Shown here in pieces: positions 33,323-45,700 of a stretch of DNA of 64,000 nucleotides. Source of the DNA: Cherax quadricarinatus (lineage: Eukaryota; Arthropoda; Malacostraca; Decapoda; Parastacidae). The stretch spans positions 105,750 through 169,749 of the forward strand of contig NW_027195540.1 in the NCBI RefSeq assembly GCF_038502225.1, written 5' to 3'. The stretch's first letter is position 1; each line of letters opens with the position of its first letter. The position numbers and the translations under genes were made by a program. The notes under the pieces were generated by a model, which ran no database searches, had not been told where the DNA came from, and saw only the letters and a list, made by a program, of their open reading frames with translations.

Positions 33323-34278
33323 AGTACGCATGAAAAACACCACCAAACAGGAACATACACTGTACTAAAGTACGCATGAAAAACACCACCAAACAGGAAC
33401 ATACACTGTACTAAAGTACGCATGAAAAACACCACCAAACAGGTGCATACACTGTACTAAAGTACGCATGAAAAACACCACCAAACAGGAACATACACTG
33501 TACTAAAGTACGCATGAAAAACACCACCAAACAGGTGCATACACTGTACTAAAGTACGCATGAAAAACACCACCAAACAGGAACATACACTGTACTAAAG
33601 TACGCATGAAAAACACCACCAAACAGGAACATACACTGTACTAAAGTACGCATGAAAAACACCACCAAACAGGAACATACAGTGTAATAAAGTACGCATG
33701 AAAAACACCACCAAACAGGAACATACACTGTAATAAAGTACTGTAATAAAGTACGCATGAAAAACACCACCAAACAGGTGCATACACGGTACTAAAGTAC
33801 GCATGAAAAACACCACCAAACAGGAACATACACTGTACTAAAGTACGCATGAAAAACACCACCAAACAGGTGCATACACTGTACTAAAGTACGCATGAAA
33901 AACACCACCAAACAGGAACATACACTGTACTAAAGTACACATGAAAAACACCACCAAACAGGTACATACACTGTACTAAAGTACGCATGAAAAACACCAC
34001 CAAACAGGTGCATACACTGTACTAAAGTACGCATGAAAAACACCACCAAACAGGAACATACACTGTACTAAAGTACGCATGAAAAACACCACCAAACAGG
34101 AACATACACTGTACTAAAGTACGCATGAAAAACACCACCAAACAGGAACATACACTGTACTAAAGTACGCATGAAAAACACCACCAAACAGGAACATACA
34201 CTGTACTAAAGTACGCATGAAAAACACCACCAAACAGGAACATACACTGTACTAAAGTACGCATGAAAAACACCACCA
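33245..34278. repeat. 46-bp tandem repeat, 22 copies plus partial
   Basis: Units start (acaccacc) at 33245, 33291, 33337 and every 46 bp after that. The copy at 33705 has a 13-bp internal duplication (ctgtaataaagta), moving the next start to 33764. The last full unit is 34224-34269, with a 9-nt partial to 34278. There are two main forms, aggTGcat and aggAAcat, intermixed. Each unit holds the dyad GTACT-aa-AGTAC. The first copy lies in frame with the retrotransposon ORF and encodes its C-I-H-C-T-K-V segment, so the array seems to have grown out of that coding sequence. 46 is not a multiple of three, so later copies do not keep the frame. Three minus-strand frames of 74 codons are shadows of the repeat. 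Confidence 0.95.
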
Positions 34279-37200
34279 TCGTGTAAAAGTCTTAATGACC
34301 ATCGTGTAGTAGTCTTAATGACCTTCGTGTAGTAGTCTTAATGACCCTCGTGTAGTAGTCTTAATGACCTTCGTGTAGTAGTCTTAATGACCCTCGTGTA
34401 GTAGTCTTAATGACCCTCGTGTAGTAGTCTTAATGACCATCGTGTAGTAGTCTTAATGACCATCGTGTAGTAGTCTTAATGACCTTCGTGTAGTAGTCTT
34501 AATGACCATCGTGTAGTAGTCTTAATGACCATCGTGTAGTAGTCTTAATGACCCTCGTGTAGTAGTCTTAATGACCATCGTGTAGTATTCTTAATGACCC
34601 TCGTGTAGTAGTCTTAATGACCCTCGTGTAGTAGTCTTAATGACCTTCGTGTAGTAGTCTTAATGACCATCGTGTAGTAGTCTTAATGACCCTCGTGTAG
34701 TAGTCTTAATGACCCTCCTGTAGTAGTCTTAATGACCATCGTGTAGTAGTCTTAATGACCCTCGTGTAGTAGTCTTAATGACGCTCCTGAAGTAGTCTTA
34801 ATGACCATCGTGTAGTAGTCTTAATGACCTTCGTGAAGTAGTCTTAATGACCTTCTTGTAGTAGTCTTAATGACCCTCGTGTAGTAGTCTTAATGACCTT
34901 CCTGTAGTAGTCTTAATGACCTTCTTGTAGTAGTCTTAATGACCTTCTTGTAGTAGTCTTAATGACCTTCTTGCAGTAGTCTTAATGACCCTCGTGTAGT
35001 AGTTTTAATGACCCTCCTGTAGTAGTCTTAATGACCTTCGTGTAGTAGTCTTAATGACCTTCGTGTAGTAGTCTTAATGACCATCGTGTAGTAGTCTTAA
35101 TGACCCTCGTGTAGTAGATAGTCTTAATGACCCTCTTGTAGTAGCCTTAATGACCCTAGTGTAGTAGTCTTAATGACCATCGTGTAGTAGATAGTCTTAA
35201 TGATCCTCGTGTAGTAGTCTTAATGACCCTCGTGTAGTAGACAGTCTTAATGACCCTCGAGTAGTAGATAGTCTTAATGACCCTCGTGCAGTAGTCTTAA
35301 TGACCCTCGTGTAGTAGTCTTAATGACTCTCGTGTAGTAGTCTTAATGACCCTCGTGTAGTAGTCTTAATGACCCTCGTGTAGTAGTCTTAATGACCCTC
35401 GTGTAGTAGTCTTAATGACCCTCGTGTAGTAGTCTTAATGACCCTCGTGTAGTAGTCTTAATGACCCTCGTGTAGTAGTCTTAATGACCCTCGTGAAGTA
35501 GTCTTAATAGTACTATCGTGTAGTAGTCTTAATGACCCTCGTGTAGTAGTCTTAATGACCCTCGTGAAGTAGTCTTAATGACCCTCGTGTAGTAGTCTTA
35601 ATGACCCTCGTGTAGTAGATAGTCTTAATGACCCTCGTGTAGTAGTCTTAATGACCCCCGTGTAGTAGTCTTAATGACCCTCGTGTAGTAGATAGTCTTA
35701 ATGACCCTCTTGTAGTAGCCTTAATGACCCTCGTGTAGTAGATAGTCTTAATGACCCTCGTGTAGTAGTCTTAATGACCCTCGTGTAGTAGTCTTAATGA
35801 CCCTCGTGTAGTAGTCTTAATGACCCTCGTGTAGTAGTCTTAATGACCATCGTGTAGTAGTCTTAATGACCCTCGTGTAGTAGTCTTAATGACCTTCTTG
35901 TAGTAGTCTTAATGACCCTCGTGTAGTTGTCTTAATGACCCTCCTGTAGTAGTCTTAATGACCTTCGTGTAGTAGTCTTAATGACCTTCGCGTAGTAGTC
36001 TTAATGACCTTCTTGTAGTAGTCTTAATGACCCTCCTGTAGTAGTCTTAATGACCTTCGTGTAGTAGTCTTAATGACCCTCCTGTAGTAGTCTTAATGAC
36101 CTTCGTGTAGTAGTCTTAATGACCCTCGTGTAGTAGTCTTAATGACCATCGTGTAGTAGTCTTAATGACCTTCTTGTAGTAGTCTTAATGACCCTTCTGT
36201 AGTAGTCTTAATGACCTTCGTGTAGTAGTCTTAATGACCTTCGTGTAGTAGTCTTAATGACCCTCGTGTAGTAGTCTTAATGACCCTCGTGTAGTAGTCT
36301 TAATGACCCTCGTGTAGTAGTCTTAATGACCCTCGTGTAGTAGTCTTAATGACCCTCGTGTAGTAGTCTTAATGACCCTCGTGTAGTAGTCTTAATGACC
36401 CTCGTGTAGTAGTCTTAATGACCCTAGTGTAGTAATCTTAATGACCATCGTGTAGTAGTCTTAATGACCATCGTGTAGTAGTCTTAATGACCCTCGTGTA
36501 GTAGTCTTAATGACCCTCGTGTAGTAGTCTTAATGACCCTCGTGTAGTAGTCTTAATGACCCTCGTGTAGTAGTCTTAATGACCCTCGTGTAGTAGTCTT
36601 AATGACCATCGTGTAGTAGTCTTAATGACCATCGTGTAGTAGTCTTAATGACCCTCGTGTAGTAGTCTTAATGACCTTCGTGTAGTAGTCTTAATGACCA
36701 TCGTGTAGTAGTCTTAATGACCCTCGTGTAGTAGTCTTAATGACCCTCGTGTAGTAGTCTTAATGACCCTCGTGTAGTAGTCTTAATGACCATCGTGTAG
36801 TAGTCTTAATGACCCTCGTGTAGTAGTCTTAATGACCCTCGTGTAGTAGTCTTAATGACCCTCGTGTAGTAGTCTTAATGACCCTCGTGTAGTAGTCTTA
36901 ATGACCCTCGTGTAGTAGTCTTAATGACCATCGTGTAGTAGTCTTAATGACCTTCGTGAAGTAGTCTTAATGACCCTCGTGTAGTAGTCTTAATGACCTT
37001 CTTGTAGTAGTCTTAATGACCCTCGTGTAGTAGATAGTCTTAATGACCCTCGTGTAGTAGTCTTAATGACCCTCGAGTAGTAGTCTTAATGACCCTAGTG
37101 TAGTAGTCTTAATGACCCTCGTGTAGTAGTCTTAATGACCCTCGTGTAGTAGTCTTAATGACCTTCGTGTAGTAGTCTTAATGACCCTCCTGTAGTAGTC

Positions 37201-40200
37201 TTAATGACCTTCGTGTAGTAGTCTTAATGACCCTCGTGTAGTAGTCTTAATGACCATCGTGTAGTAGTCTTAATGACCTTCTTGTAGTAGTCTTAATGAC
37301 CCTTCTGTAGTAGTCTTAATGACCTTCGTGTAGTAGTCTTAATGACCTTCGTGTAGTAGTCTTAATGACCATCGTGTAGTAGTCTTAATGACCTTCGTGT
37401 AGTAGTCTTAATGACCCTCCTGTAGTAGTCTTAATGACCTTCTTGTAGTAGTCTTAATGACCCTCCTGTAGTAGTCTTAATGACCTTCGTGTAGTAGTCT
37501 TAATGACCTTTGTGTAGTAGTCTTAATGACCATCGTGTAGTAGTCTTAATGACCCTCGTGTAGTAGTCTTAATGACCCCCGTGTAGTAGTTTTAATGACC
37601 TTCATGGAGAAGACTTAATGACCTTCATGTAGTAGATAGTCTTAATGACCCTCGTGTAGTAAATAGTCTTAATGGCCCTTGTCTAGTAGATAGTCTTAAT
37701 GACCCTCGTGTAGTAGATAGTCTTAATGACCATCGTGTAGTAGATAGAATTAATGACCCTCGTGTAGTAGATAGTCGTAATGACCATCGTGTAGTAGACA
37801 GTCTTAATGACCCTCGTGTAGTAGATAGTCTTAATGACCCTCGTCTAGTAGATAGTCTTAATGACCCTCGTGTAGTAGTCTCAATGACCATCGTGAAGTA
37901 GTCTTAATGAATCTCGTGTAGTAGTCTTAATGACCCTCGTGTAGTAGTCTTAATGACCCTCGTGTAGCAGTCTTAATGTCCCTCGTGTAGTAGTCTTAAT
38001 GACCCTCGTGTAGTAGTCTTAATGACCCTCGTGTAGTAGTCTTAATGACCCTCGTGTAGTAGTCTTAATCACCCTCGAGTAGTAGTCTTAATGACCCTTG
38101 TGTAGTAGTCTTAATGACCCTCGTGTAGTAGTCTTAATGGCCCTCGTGTAGTAGTCTTAATGACCTTCGTGTAGTAGTCTTAATGACCTTCGTGTAGTAG
38201 TCTTAATGACCCTTGTGTAGTAGTCTCATTGACCCTCGTGTCGTAGTCTTAATGACCCTCGTGTAGTAGTCTTAATGACCTTCGTATAGTAGTCTTAATG
38301 ACCCTCGTGTAGTAGTCTTAATGACCTTCGTGTAGTAGTCTTAATGACCCTCGTGTAGTAGTCTTAATGACCCTCGTGTAGTAGTCTTAATGACCCTCGT
38401 GTAGTAGTCTTAATGACCATCGTGTAGTAGTGTTAATGACCATCGTGTAGTAGTCTTAATGACCCTCGTGTAGTAGTCTTAATGACCCTCGTGTAGTAGT
38501 CTTAATGACCTTCGTGTAGTAGTCTTAATGACCCTCCTGTAGTAGTCTTAATGACCTTCGTGTAGTAGTCTTAATGACCCTCGTGTAGTAGTCTTAATGA
38601 CCCTACTGTAGTAGTCTTAATGAAATTCGTGTAGTAGTCTTAATGACCCTCGTGTAGTAGTCTTAATGACCCTCGTGTAGTAGTCTTAATGACCTTCGTG
38701 TAGTAGTCTTAATGACCTTCGTGTAGTAGTCTTAATGACCTTCGTGTAGTAGTCTTAATGACCCTTGTGTAATAGCCTTAATGACCTTCGTGTAGTAGTC
38801 TTAATGACCTTCGTGTAGTAGTCTTACTGACCCTTGTGTAGTAGTCTTAATGACCATCGTCTAGTAGTCTTAATGACCATCGTGTAGTAGTGTTAATGAC
38901 CATCGTGTAGTAGTCTTAATGACCCTCGTGTAGTAGTCTTAATGACCTTCGTGTAGTAGTCTTAATGATCATCGTGTAGTAGTCTTAATGACCATCGTGT
39001 AGTAGTCTTAATGACCCTCGTGTAGTAGTCTTAATGACCTTCGTATAGTAGTCTTAATGACCATCGTGTAAAAGTCTTAATGACCATCGTGTAGTAGTCT
39101 TAATGACCTTCGTGTAGTAGTCTTAATGACCCTCGTGTAGTAGTCTTAATGACCTTCGTGTAGTAGTCTTAATGACCCTCGTGTAGTAGTCTTAATGACC
39201 CTCGTGTAGTAGTCTTAATGACCATCGTGTAGTAGTCTTAATGACCCTCGTGTAGTAGTCTTAATGACCCTCGTGTAGTAGTCTTAATGACCCTCGTGTA
39301 GTAGTCTTAATGACCATCGTGTAGTAGTCTTAATGACCCTCGTGTAGTAGTCTTAATGACCCTCGTGTAGTAGTCTTAATGACCCTCGTGTAGTCTTAAT
39401 GACCCTCGTGTAGTAGTCTTAATAACCCTCGTGTAGTAGTCTTAATATCGTGTAGTAGTCTTAATGACCCTCGTGTAGTAGTCTTAATGACCCTCGTGTA
39501 GTAGTCTTAATGACCCTCGTGTAGTAGTCTTAATGACCCTCGTGTAGTAGTCTTAATGACCCTCGTGTAGTAGTCTTAATGACCCTAGTGTAGTAGTCTT
39601 AATGACCCTCGTGTAGTAGTCTTAATGACCCTCGTGTAGTAGTCTTAATGACCCTCGTGTAGTAGATAATCTTAATGACCCTCGTGTAGTAGTCTTAATG
39701 ACCCTCGCGTAGTAGTCTTAATGACCCTCGTGTGTAGTAGTCTTAATGACCCTCGTGTAGTAGTCTTAATGACCCTCGTGTAGTAGTCTTAATGACCCTC
39801 GTGTAGTAGTCTTAATGACCCTCGTGTAGTAGTCTTAATGACCCTCGTGTAGTAGTCTTAATGACCCTCGTGTAGTAGTCTTAATGACCCTCGTGTAGTA
39901 GTCTTAATGACCCTCGTGTAGTAGTCTTAATGACCCTCGTGTAGTAGTCTTAATGACCCTCGTGTAGTAGTCTTAATGACCCTCGTGTAGTAGTCTTAAT
40001 GACCCTCGTGTAGTAGATAGTCTTAATGACCCTCGTGTAGTAGTCTTAATGACCCTCGTGTAGTAGTCTTAATGACCCTCGTGTAGTAGATAGTCTTAAT
40101 GACCCTCGTGTAGTAGTCTTAATGACCCTCGTGTAGTAGATAGTCTTAATGACCATCGTGTAGTAGATAGTCTTAATGACCCTCGTGTAGTAGTCTTAAT

Positions 40201-42409
40201 GACCCTCGTGTAGTAGTCTTAATGACCCTCGTGTAGTAGATAGTCTTAATGACCCTCGTGTAGTAGTCTTAATGACCCTCGTGTAGTAGTCTTAATGACC
40301 CTCGTGTAGTAGTCTTAATGACCCTCGTGTAGTAGTCTTAATGACCCTCGTGTAGTAGTCTTAATGACCCTCGTGTAGTAGTCTTAATGACCCTCGTGTA
40401 GTAGTCTTAATGACCCTCGTGTGTAGTAGTCTTAATGACCCTCGTGTAGTAGTCTTAATGACCCTCGTGTAGTAGTCTTAATGAACCTCGTGTAGTAGTC
40501 TTAATGACCCTCGTGTAGTAGTCTTAATGACCCTCGTGTAGTAGTCTTAATGACCCTCGTGTGTAGTAGTCTTAATGACCCTCGTGTAGTAGTCTTAATG
40601 ACCCTCGTGTGTAGTAGTCTTAATGACCCTCTAGTAGTAGTCTTAATGACCCTCGTGTAGTAGTCTTAATGACCCTCGTGTAGTAGTCTTAATGACCCTC
40701 GTGTAGTAGTCTTAATGACCCTCGTGTAGTAGTCTTAATGACCCTCGTGTAGTAGTCTTAATGACCCTCGTGTAGTAGTCTTAATGACCCTCGTGTAGTA
40801 GTCTTAATGACCCTCGTGTAGTAGTCTTAATGACCCTCGTGTAGTAGTCTTAATGACCCTCGTGTAGTAGTCTTAATGACCCTCGTGTAGTAGTCTTAAT
40901 GACCCTCGTGTAGTAGTCTTAATGACCCTCGTGTTGTAGTCTTAATGACCCTCGTGTAGTAGTCTTAATGACCCTCGTGTAGTAGTCTTAATGACCCTCG
41001 TGTAGTAGTCTTAATGACCCTCGTGTAGTAGTCTTAATGACCCTCGTGTAGTAGTCTTAATGACCCTCGTGTAGTAGTCTTAATGACCCTCGTGTAGTAG
41101 TCTTAATGACACTCGTGTAGTAGTCTTAATGACCCTCGTGTAGATAGTCTTAATGACCATCGTGTAGTAGATAATCTTAATAACCCTCGTGTAGTAGTCT
41201 TAAAGACCATCGTGTAGTAGATAATCTTAATAACCCTCGTGTAGTAGTCTTAATGACAATCGTGTAGTAGTCTTAATGACCCTCGTGTAGTAGGTAGTCT
41301 TAATGACCCTCGTGTAGTAGTCTTAATGACCCTCGTGTAGTAGATAGTCTTAATGACCCTCGTGTAGTAGTCTTAATGACCCTCGTGTAGTAGTCTTAAT
41401 GACCCTCGTGTAGTAGTCTTAATGACCCTCGTGTAGTAGTCTTAATGACCCTCGTGTAGTAGTCTTAATGACCCTCGTGTAGTAGTCTTAATGACCCTCG
41501 TGTAGTAGTCTTAATGACCCTCGTGTAGTAGTCTTAATGACCCTCGTGTAGTAGTCTTAATGACCCTCGTGTAGTAGTCTTAATGACCCTCGTGTAGTAG
41601 TCTTAATGACCCTCGTGTAGTAGTCTTAATGACCCTCGTGTAGTAGTCTTAATGACCCTCGTGTAGTAGTCTTAATGACCCTCGTGTAGTAGTCTTAATG
41701 ACCCTCGTGTAGTAGTCTTAATGACCCTCGTGTAGTAGTCTTAATGACCCTCGTGTAGTAGTCTTAATGACCCTCGTGTAGTAGTCTTAATGACCCTCGT
41801 GTAGTAGTCTTAATGACCCTCGTGTAGTAGTCTTAATGACCCTCGTGTAGTAGTCTTAATGACCCTCGTGTAGTAGTCTTAATGACCCTCGTGTAGTAGT
41901 CTTAATGACCCTCGTGTAGTAGTCTTAATGACCCTCGTGTAGTAGATAGTCTTAATGACCCTCGTGTAGTAGTCTTAATGACCCTCGTGTAGTAGTCTTA
42001 ATGACCCTCGTGTAGTAGTCTTAATGACCCTCGTGTGTAGTAGTCTTAATGACCCTCGTGTAGTAGTCTTAATGACCCTCGTGTAGTAGTCTTAATGACC
42101 CTCGTGTAGTAGTCTTAATGACCCTCGTGTAGTAGTCTTAATGACCCTCGTGTAGTAGTCTTAATGACCCTCGTGTAGTAGTCTTAATGACCCTCGTGTA
42201 GTAGTCTTAATGACCCTCGTGTAGTAGTCTTAATGACCCTCGTGTAGTAGTCTTAATGACCCTCGTGTAGTAGTCTTAATGACCCTCGTGTAGTAGTCTT
42301 AATGACCCTCGTGTAGTAGTCTTAATGACCCTCGTGTAGTAGTCTTAATGACCCTCGTGTAGTAGTCTTAATGACCCTCGTGTAGTAGTCTTAATGACCC
42401 TCGTGTAGT
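34279..42409. repeat. 23-bp tandem repeat array, variable on the left
   Basis: The unit is 23 bp, reading cgtgtagtag then tcttaatgaccct. From 34279 to about 39400 the ctcgtg position is highly variable (catcgtg, cttcgtg, cttcttg, ctcctg). From about 39400 to 42400 it is nearly uniform. 27-bp units with an extra ATAG appear singly (35110, 35190, 35610, 35690, 40010-40240, 41140-41340) and as a run at about 37625-37870. A few 25-bp units with a duplicated gt occur (39730, 40420, 40558, 40607 and 42035). The junction with the 46-bp array has no spacer and shares ACCA. No gene is supported. Confidence 0.95.
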
Positions 42410-42763
42410 AGATAGTCTTAATGACCCTCGTGTAGTAGATAGTCTTAATGACCCTCGTGTAGTAGATAGTCTTAATGACCCTCGTGTAGTAGATAGTCTT
42501 AATGACCCTCGTGTAGTAGTCTTAATGACCCTCGTGTAGTAGATAGTCTTAATGACCCTCGTGTAGTAGATAGTCTTAATGACCCTCGTGTAGTAGATAG
42601 TCTTAATGACCCTCGTGTAGTAGATAGTCTTAATGACCCTCGTGTAGTAGATAGTCTTAATGACCCTCGTGTAGTAGATAGTCTTAATGACCCTCGTGTA
42701 GTAGTCTTAATGACCATCGTGTAGTAGATAGTCTTAATGACCCTCGTGTAGTAGTCTTAATGA

Positions 42764-45700
42764 CCCTCGTGTAGTAGATAGTCTTAATGACCCTCGTGTA
42801 GTAGATAGTCTTAATGACCCTCGTGTAGTAGATAGTCTTAATGACCCTCGTGTAGTAGATAGTCTTAATGACCCTCGTGTAGTAGATAGTCTTAATGACC
42901 CTCGTGTAGTAGATAGTCTTAATGACCCTCGTGTAGTAGATAGTCTTAATGACCCTCGTGTAGTAGATAGTCTTAATGACCCTCGTGTAGTAGATAGTCT
43001 TAATGACCCTCGTGTAGTAGATAGTCTTAATGACCCTCGTGTAGTAGATAGTCTTAATGACCCTCGTGTAGTAGATAGTCTTAATGACCCTCGTGTAGTA
43101 GATAGTCTTAATGACCCTCGTGTAGTAGATAGTCTTAATGACCCTCGTGTAGTAGATAGTCTTAATGACCCTCGTGTAGTAGATAGTCTTAATGACCCTC
43201 GTGTAGTAGATAGTCTTAATGACCCTCGTGTAGTAGATAGTCTTAATGACCCTCGTGTAGTAGATAGTCTTAATGACCCTCGTGTAGTAGATAGTCTTAA
43301 TGACCCTCGTGTAGTAGATAGTCTTAATGACCCTCGTGTAGTAGATAGTCTTAATGACCCTCGTGTAGTAGATAGTCTTAATGACCCTCGTGTAGTAGAT
43401 AGTCTTAATGACCCTCGTGTAGTAGATAGTCTTAATGACCCTCGTGTAGTAGATAGTCTTAATGACCCTCGTGTAGTAGATAGTCTTAATGACCCTCGTG
43501 TAGTAGATAGTCTTAATGACCCTCGTGTAGTAGATAGTCTTAATGACCCTCGTGTAGTAGATAGTCTTAATGACCCTCGTGTAGTAGATAGTCTTAATGA
43601 CCCTCGTGTAGTAGATAGTCTTAATGACCCTCGTGTAGTAGATAGTCTTAATGACCCTCGTGTAGTAGATAGTCTTAATGACCCTCGTGTAGTAGATAGT
43701 CTTAATGACCCTCGTGTAGTAGATAGTCTTAATGACCCTCGTGTAGTAGATAGTCTTAATGACCCTCGTGTAGTAGATAGTCTTAATGACCCTCGTGTAG
43801 TAGATAGTCTTAATGACCCTCGTGTAGTAGATAGTCTTAATGACCCTCGTGTAGTAGATAGTCTTAATGACCCTCGTGTAGTAGATAGTCTTAATGACCC
43901 TCGTGTAGTAGATAGTCTTAATGACCCTCGTGTAGTAGATAGTCTTAATGACCCTCGTGTAGTAGATAGTCTTAATGACCCTCGTGTAGTAGATAGTCTT
44001 AATGACCCTCGTGTAGTAGATAGTCTTAATGACCCTCGTGTAGTAGATAGTCTTAATGACCCTCGTGTAGTAGATAGTCTTAATGACCCTCGTGTAGTAG
44101 ATAGTCTTAATGACCCTCGTGTAGTAGATAGTCTTAATGACCCTCGTGTAGTAGATAGTCTTAATGACCCTCGTGTAGTAGATAGTCTTAATGACCCTCG
44201 TGTAGTAGATAGTCTTAATGACCCTCGTGTAGTAGATAGTCTTAATGACCCTCGTGTAGTAGATAGTCTTAATGACCCTCGTGTAGTAGATAGTCTTAAT
44301 GACCCTCGTGTAGTAGATAGTCTTAATGACCCTCGTGTAGTAGATAGTCTTAATGACCCTCGTGTAGTAGATAGTCTTAATGACCCTCGTGTAGTAGATA
44401 GTCTTAATGACCCTCGTGTAGTAGATAGTCTTAATGACCCTCGTGTAGTAGATAGTCTTAATGACCCTCGTGTAGTAGATAGTCTTAATGACCCTCGTGT
44501 AGTAGATAGTCTTAATGACCCTCGTGTAGTAGATAGTCTTAATGACCCTCGTGTAGTAGATAGTCTTAATGACCCTCGTGTAGTAGATAGTCTTAATGAC
44601 CCTCGTGTAGTAGATAGTCTTAATGACCCTCGTGTAGTAGATAGTCTTAATGACCCTCGTGTAGTAGATAGTCTTAATGACCCTCGTGTAGTAGATAGTC
44701 TTAATGACCCTCGTGTAGTAGATAGTCTTAATGACCCTCGTGTAGTAGATAGTCTTAATGACCCTCGTGTAGTAGATAGTCTTAATGACCCTCGTGTAGT
44801 AGATAGTCTTAATGACCCTCGTGTAGTAGATAGTCTTAATGACCCTCGTGTAGTAGATAGTCTTAATGACCCTCGTGTAGTAGATAGTCTTAATGACCCT
44901 CGTGTAGTAGATAGTCTTAATGACCCTCGTGTAGTAGATAGTCTTAATGACCCTCGTGTAGTAGATAGTCTTAATGACCCTCGTGTAGTAGATAGTCTTA
45001 ATGACCCTCGTGTAGTAGATAGTCTTAATGACCCTCGTGTAGTAGATAGTCTTAATGACCCTCGTGTAGTAGATAGTCTTAATGACCCTCGTGTAGTAGA
45101 TAGTCTTAATGACCCTCGTGTAGTAGATAGTCTTAATGACCCTCGTGTAGTAGATAGTCTTAATGACCCTCGTGTAGTAGATAGTCTTAATGACCCTCGT
45201 GTAGTAGATAGTCTTAATGACCCTCGTGTAGTAGATAGTCTTAATGACCCTCGTGTAGTAGATAGTCTTAATGACCCTCGTGTAGTAGATAGTCTTAATG
45301 ACCCTCGTGTAGTAGATAGTCTTAATGACCCTCGTGTAGTAGATAGTCTTAATGACCCTCGTGTAGTAGATAGTCTTAATGACCCTCGTGTAGTAGATAG
45401 TCTTAATGACCCTCGTGTAGTAGATAGTCTTAATGACCCTCGTGTAGTAGATAGTCTTAATGACCCTCGTGTAGTAGATAGTCTTAATGACCCTCGTGTA
45501 GTAGATAGTCTTAATGACCCTCGTGTAGTAGATAGTCTTAATGACCCTCGTGTAGTAGATAGTCTTAATGACCCTCGTGTAGTAGATAGTCTTAATGACC
45601 CTCGTGTAGTAGATAGTCTTAATGACCCTCGTGTAGTAGATAGTCTTAATGACCCTCGTGTAGTAGATAGTCTTAATGACCCTCGTGTAGTAGATAGTCT

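Noticed and set aside
33549..33865. Three 74-codon minus-strand frames (MVVFFMRTL...)
   Set aside because: They are the same 46-bp repeat read from successive copies on the strand opposite the retrotransposon frame; no independent support.
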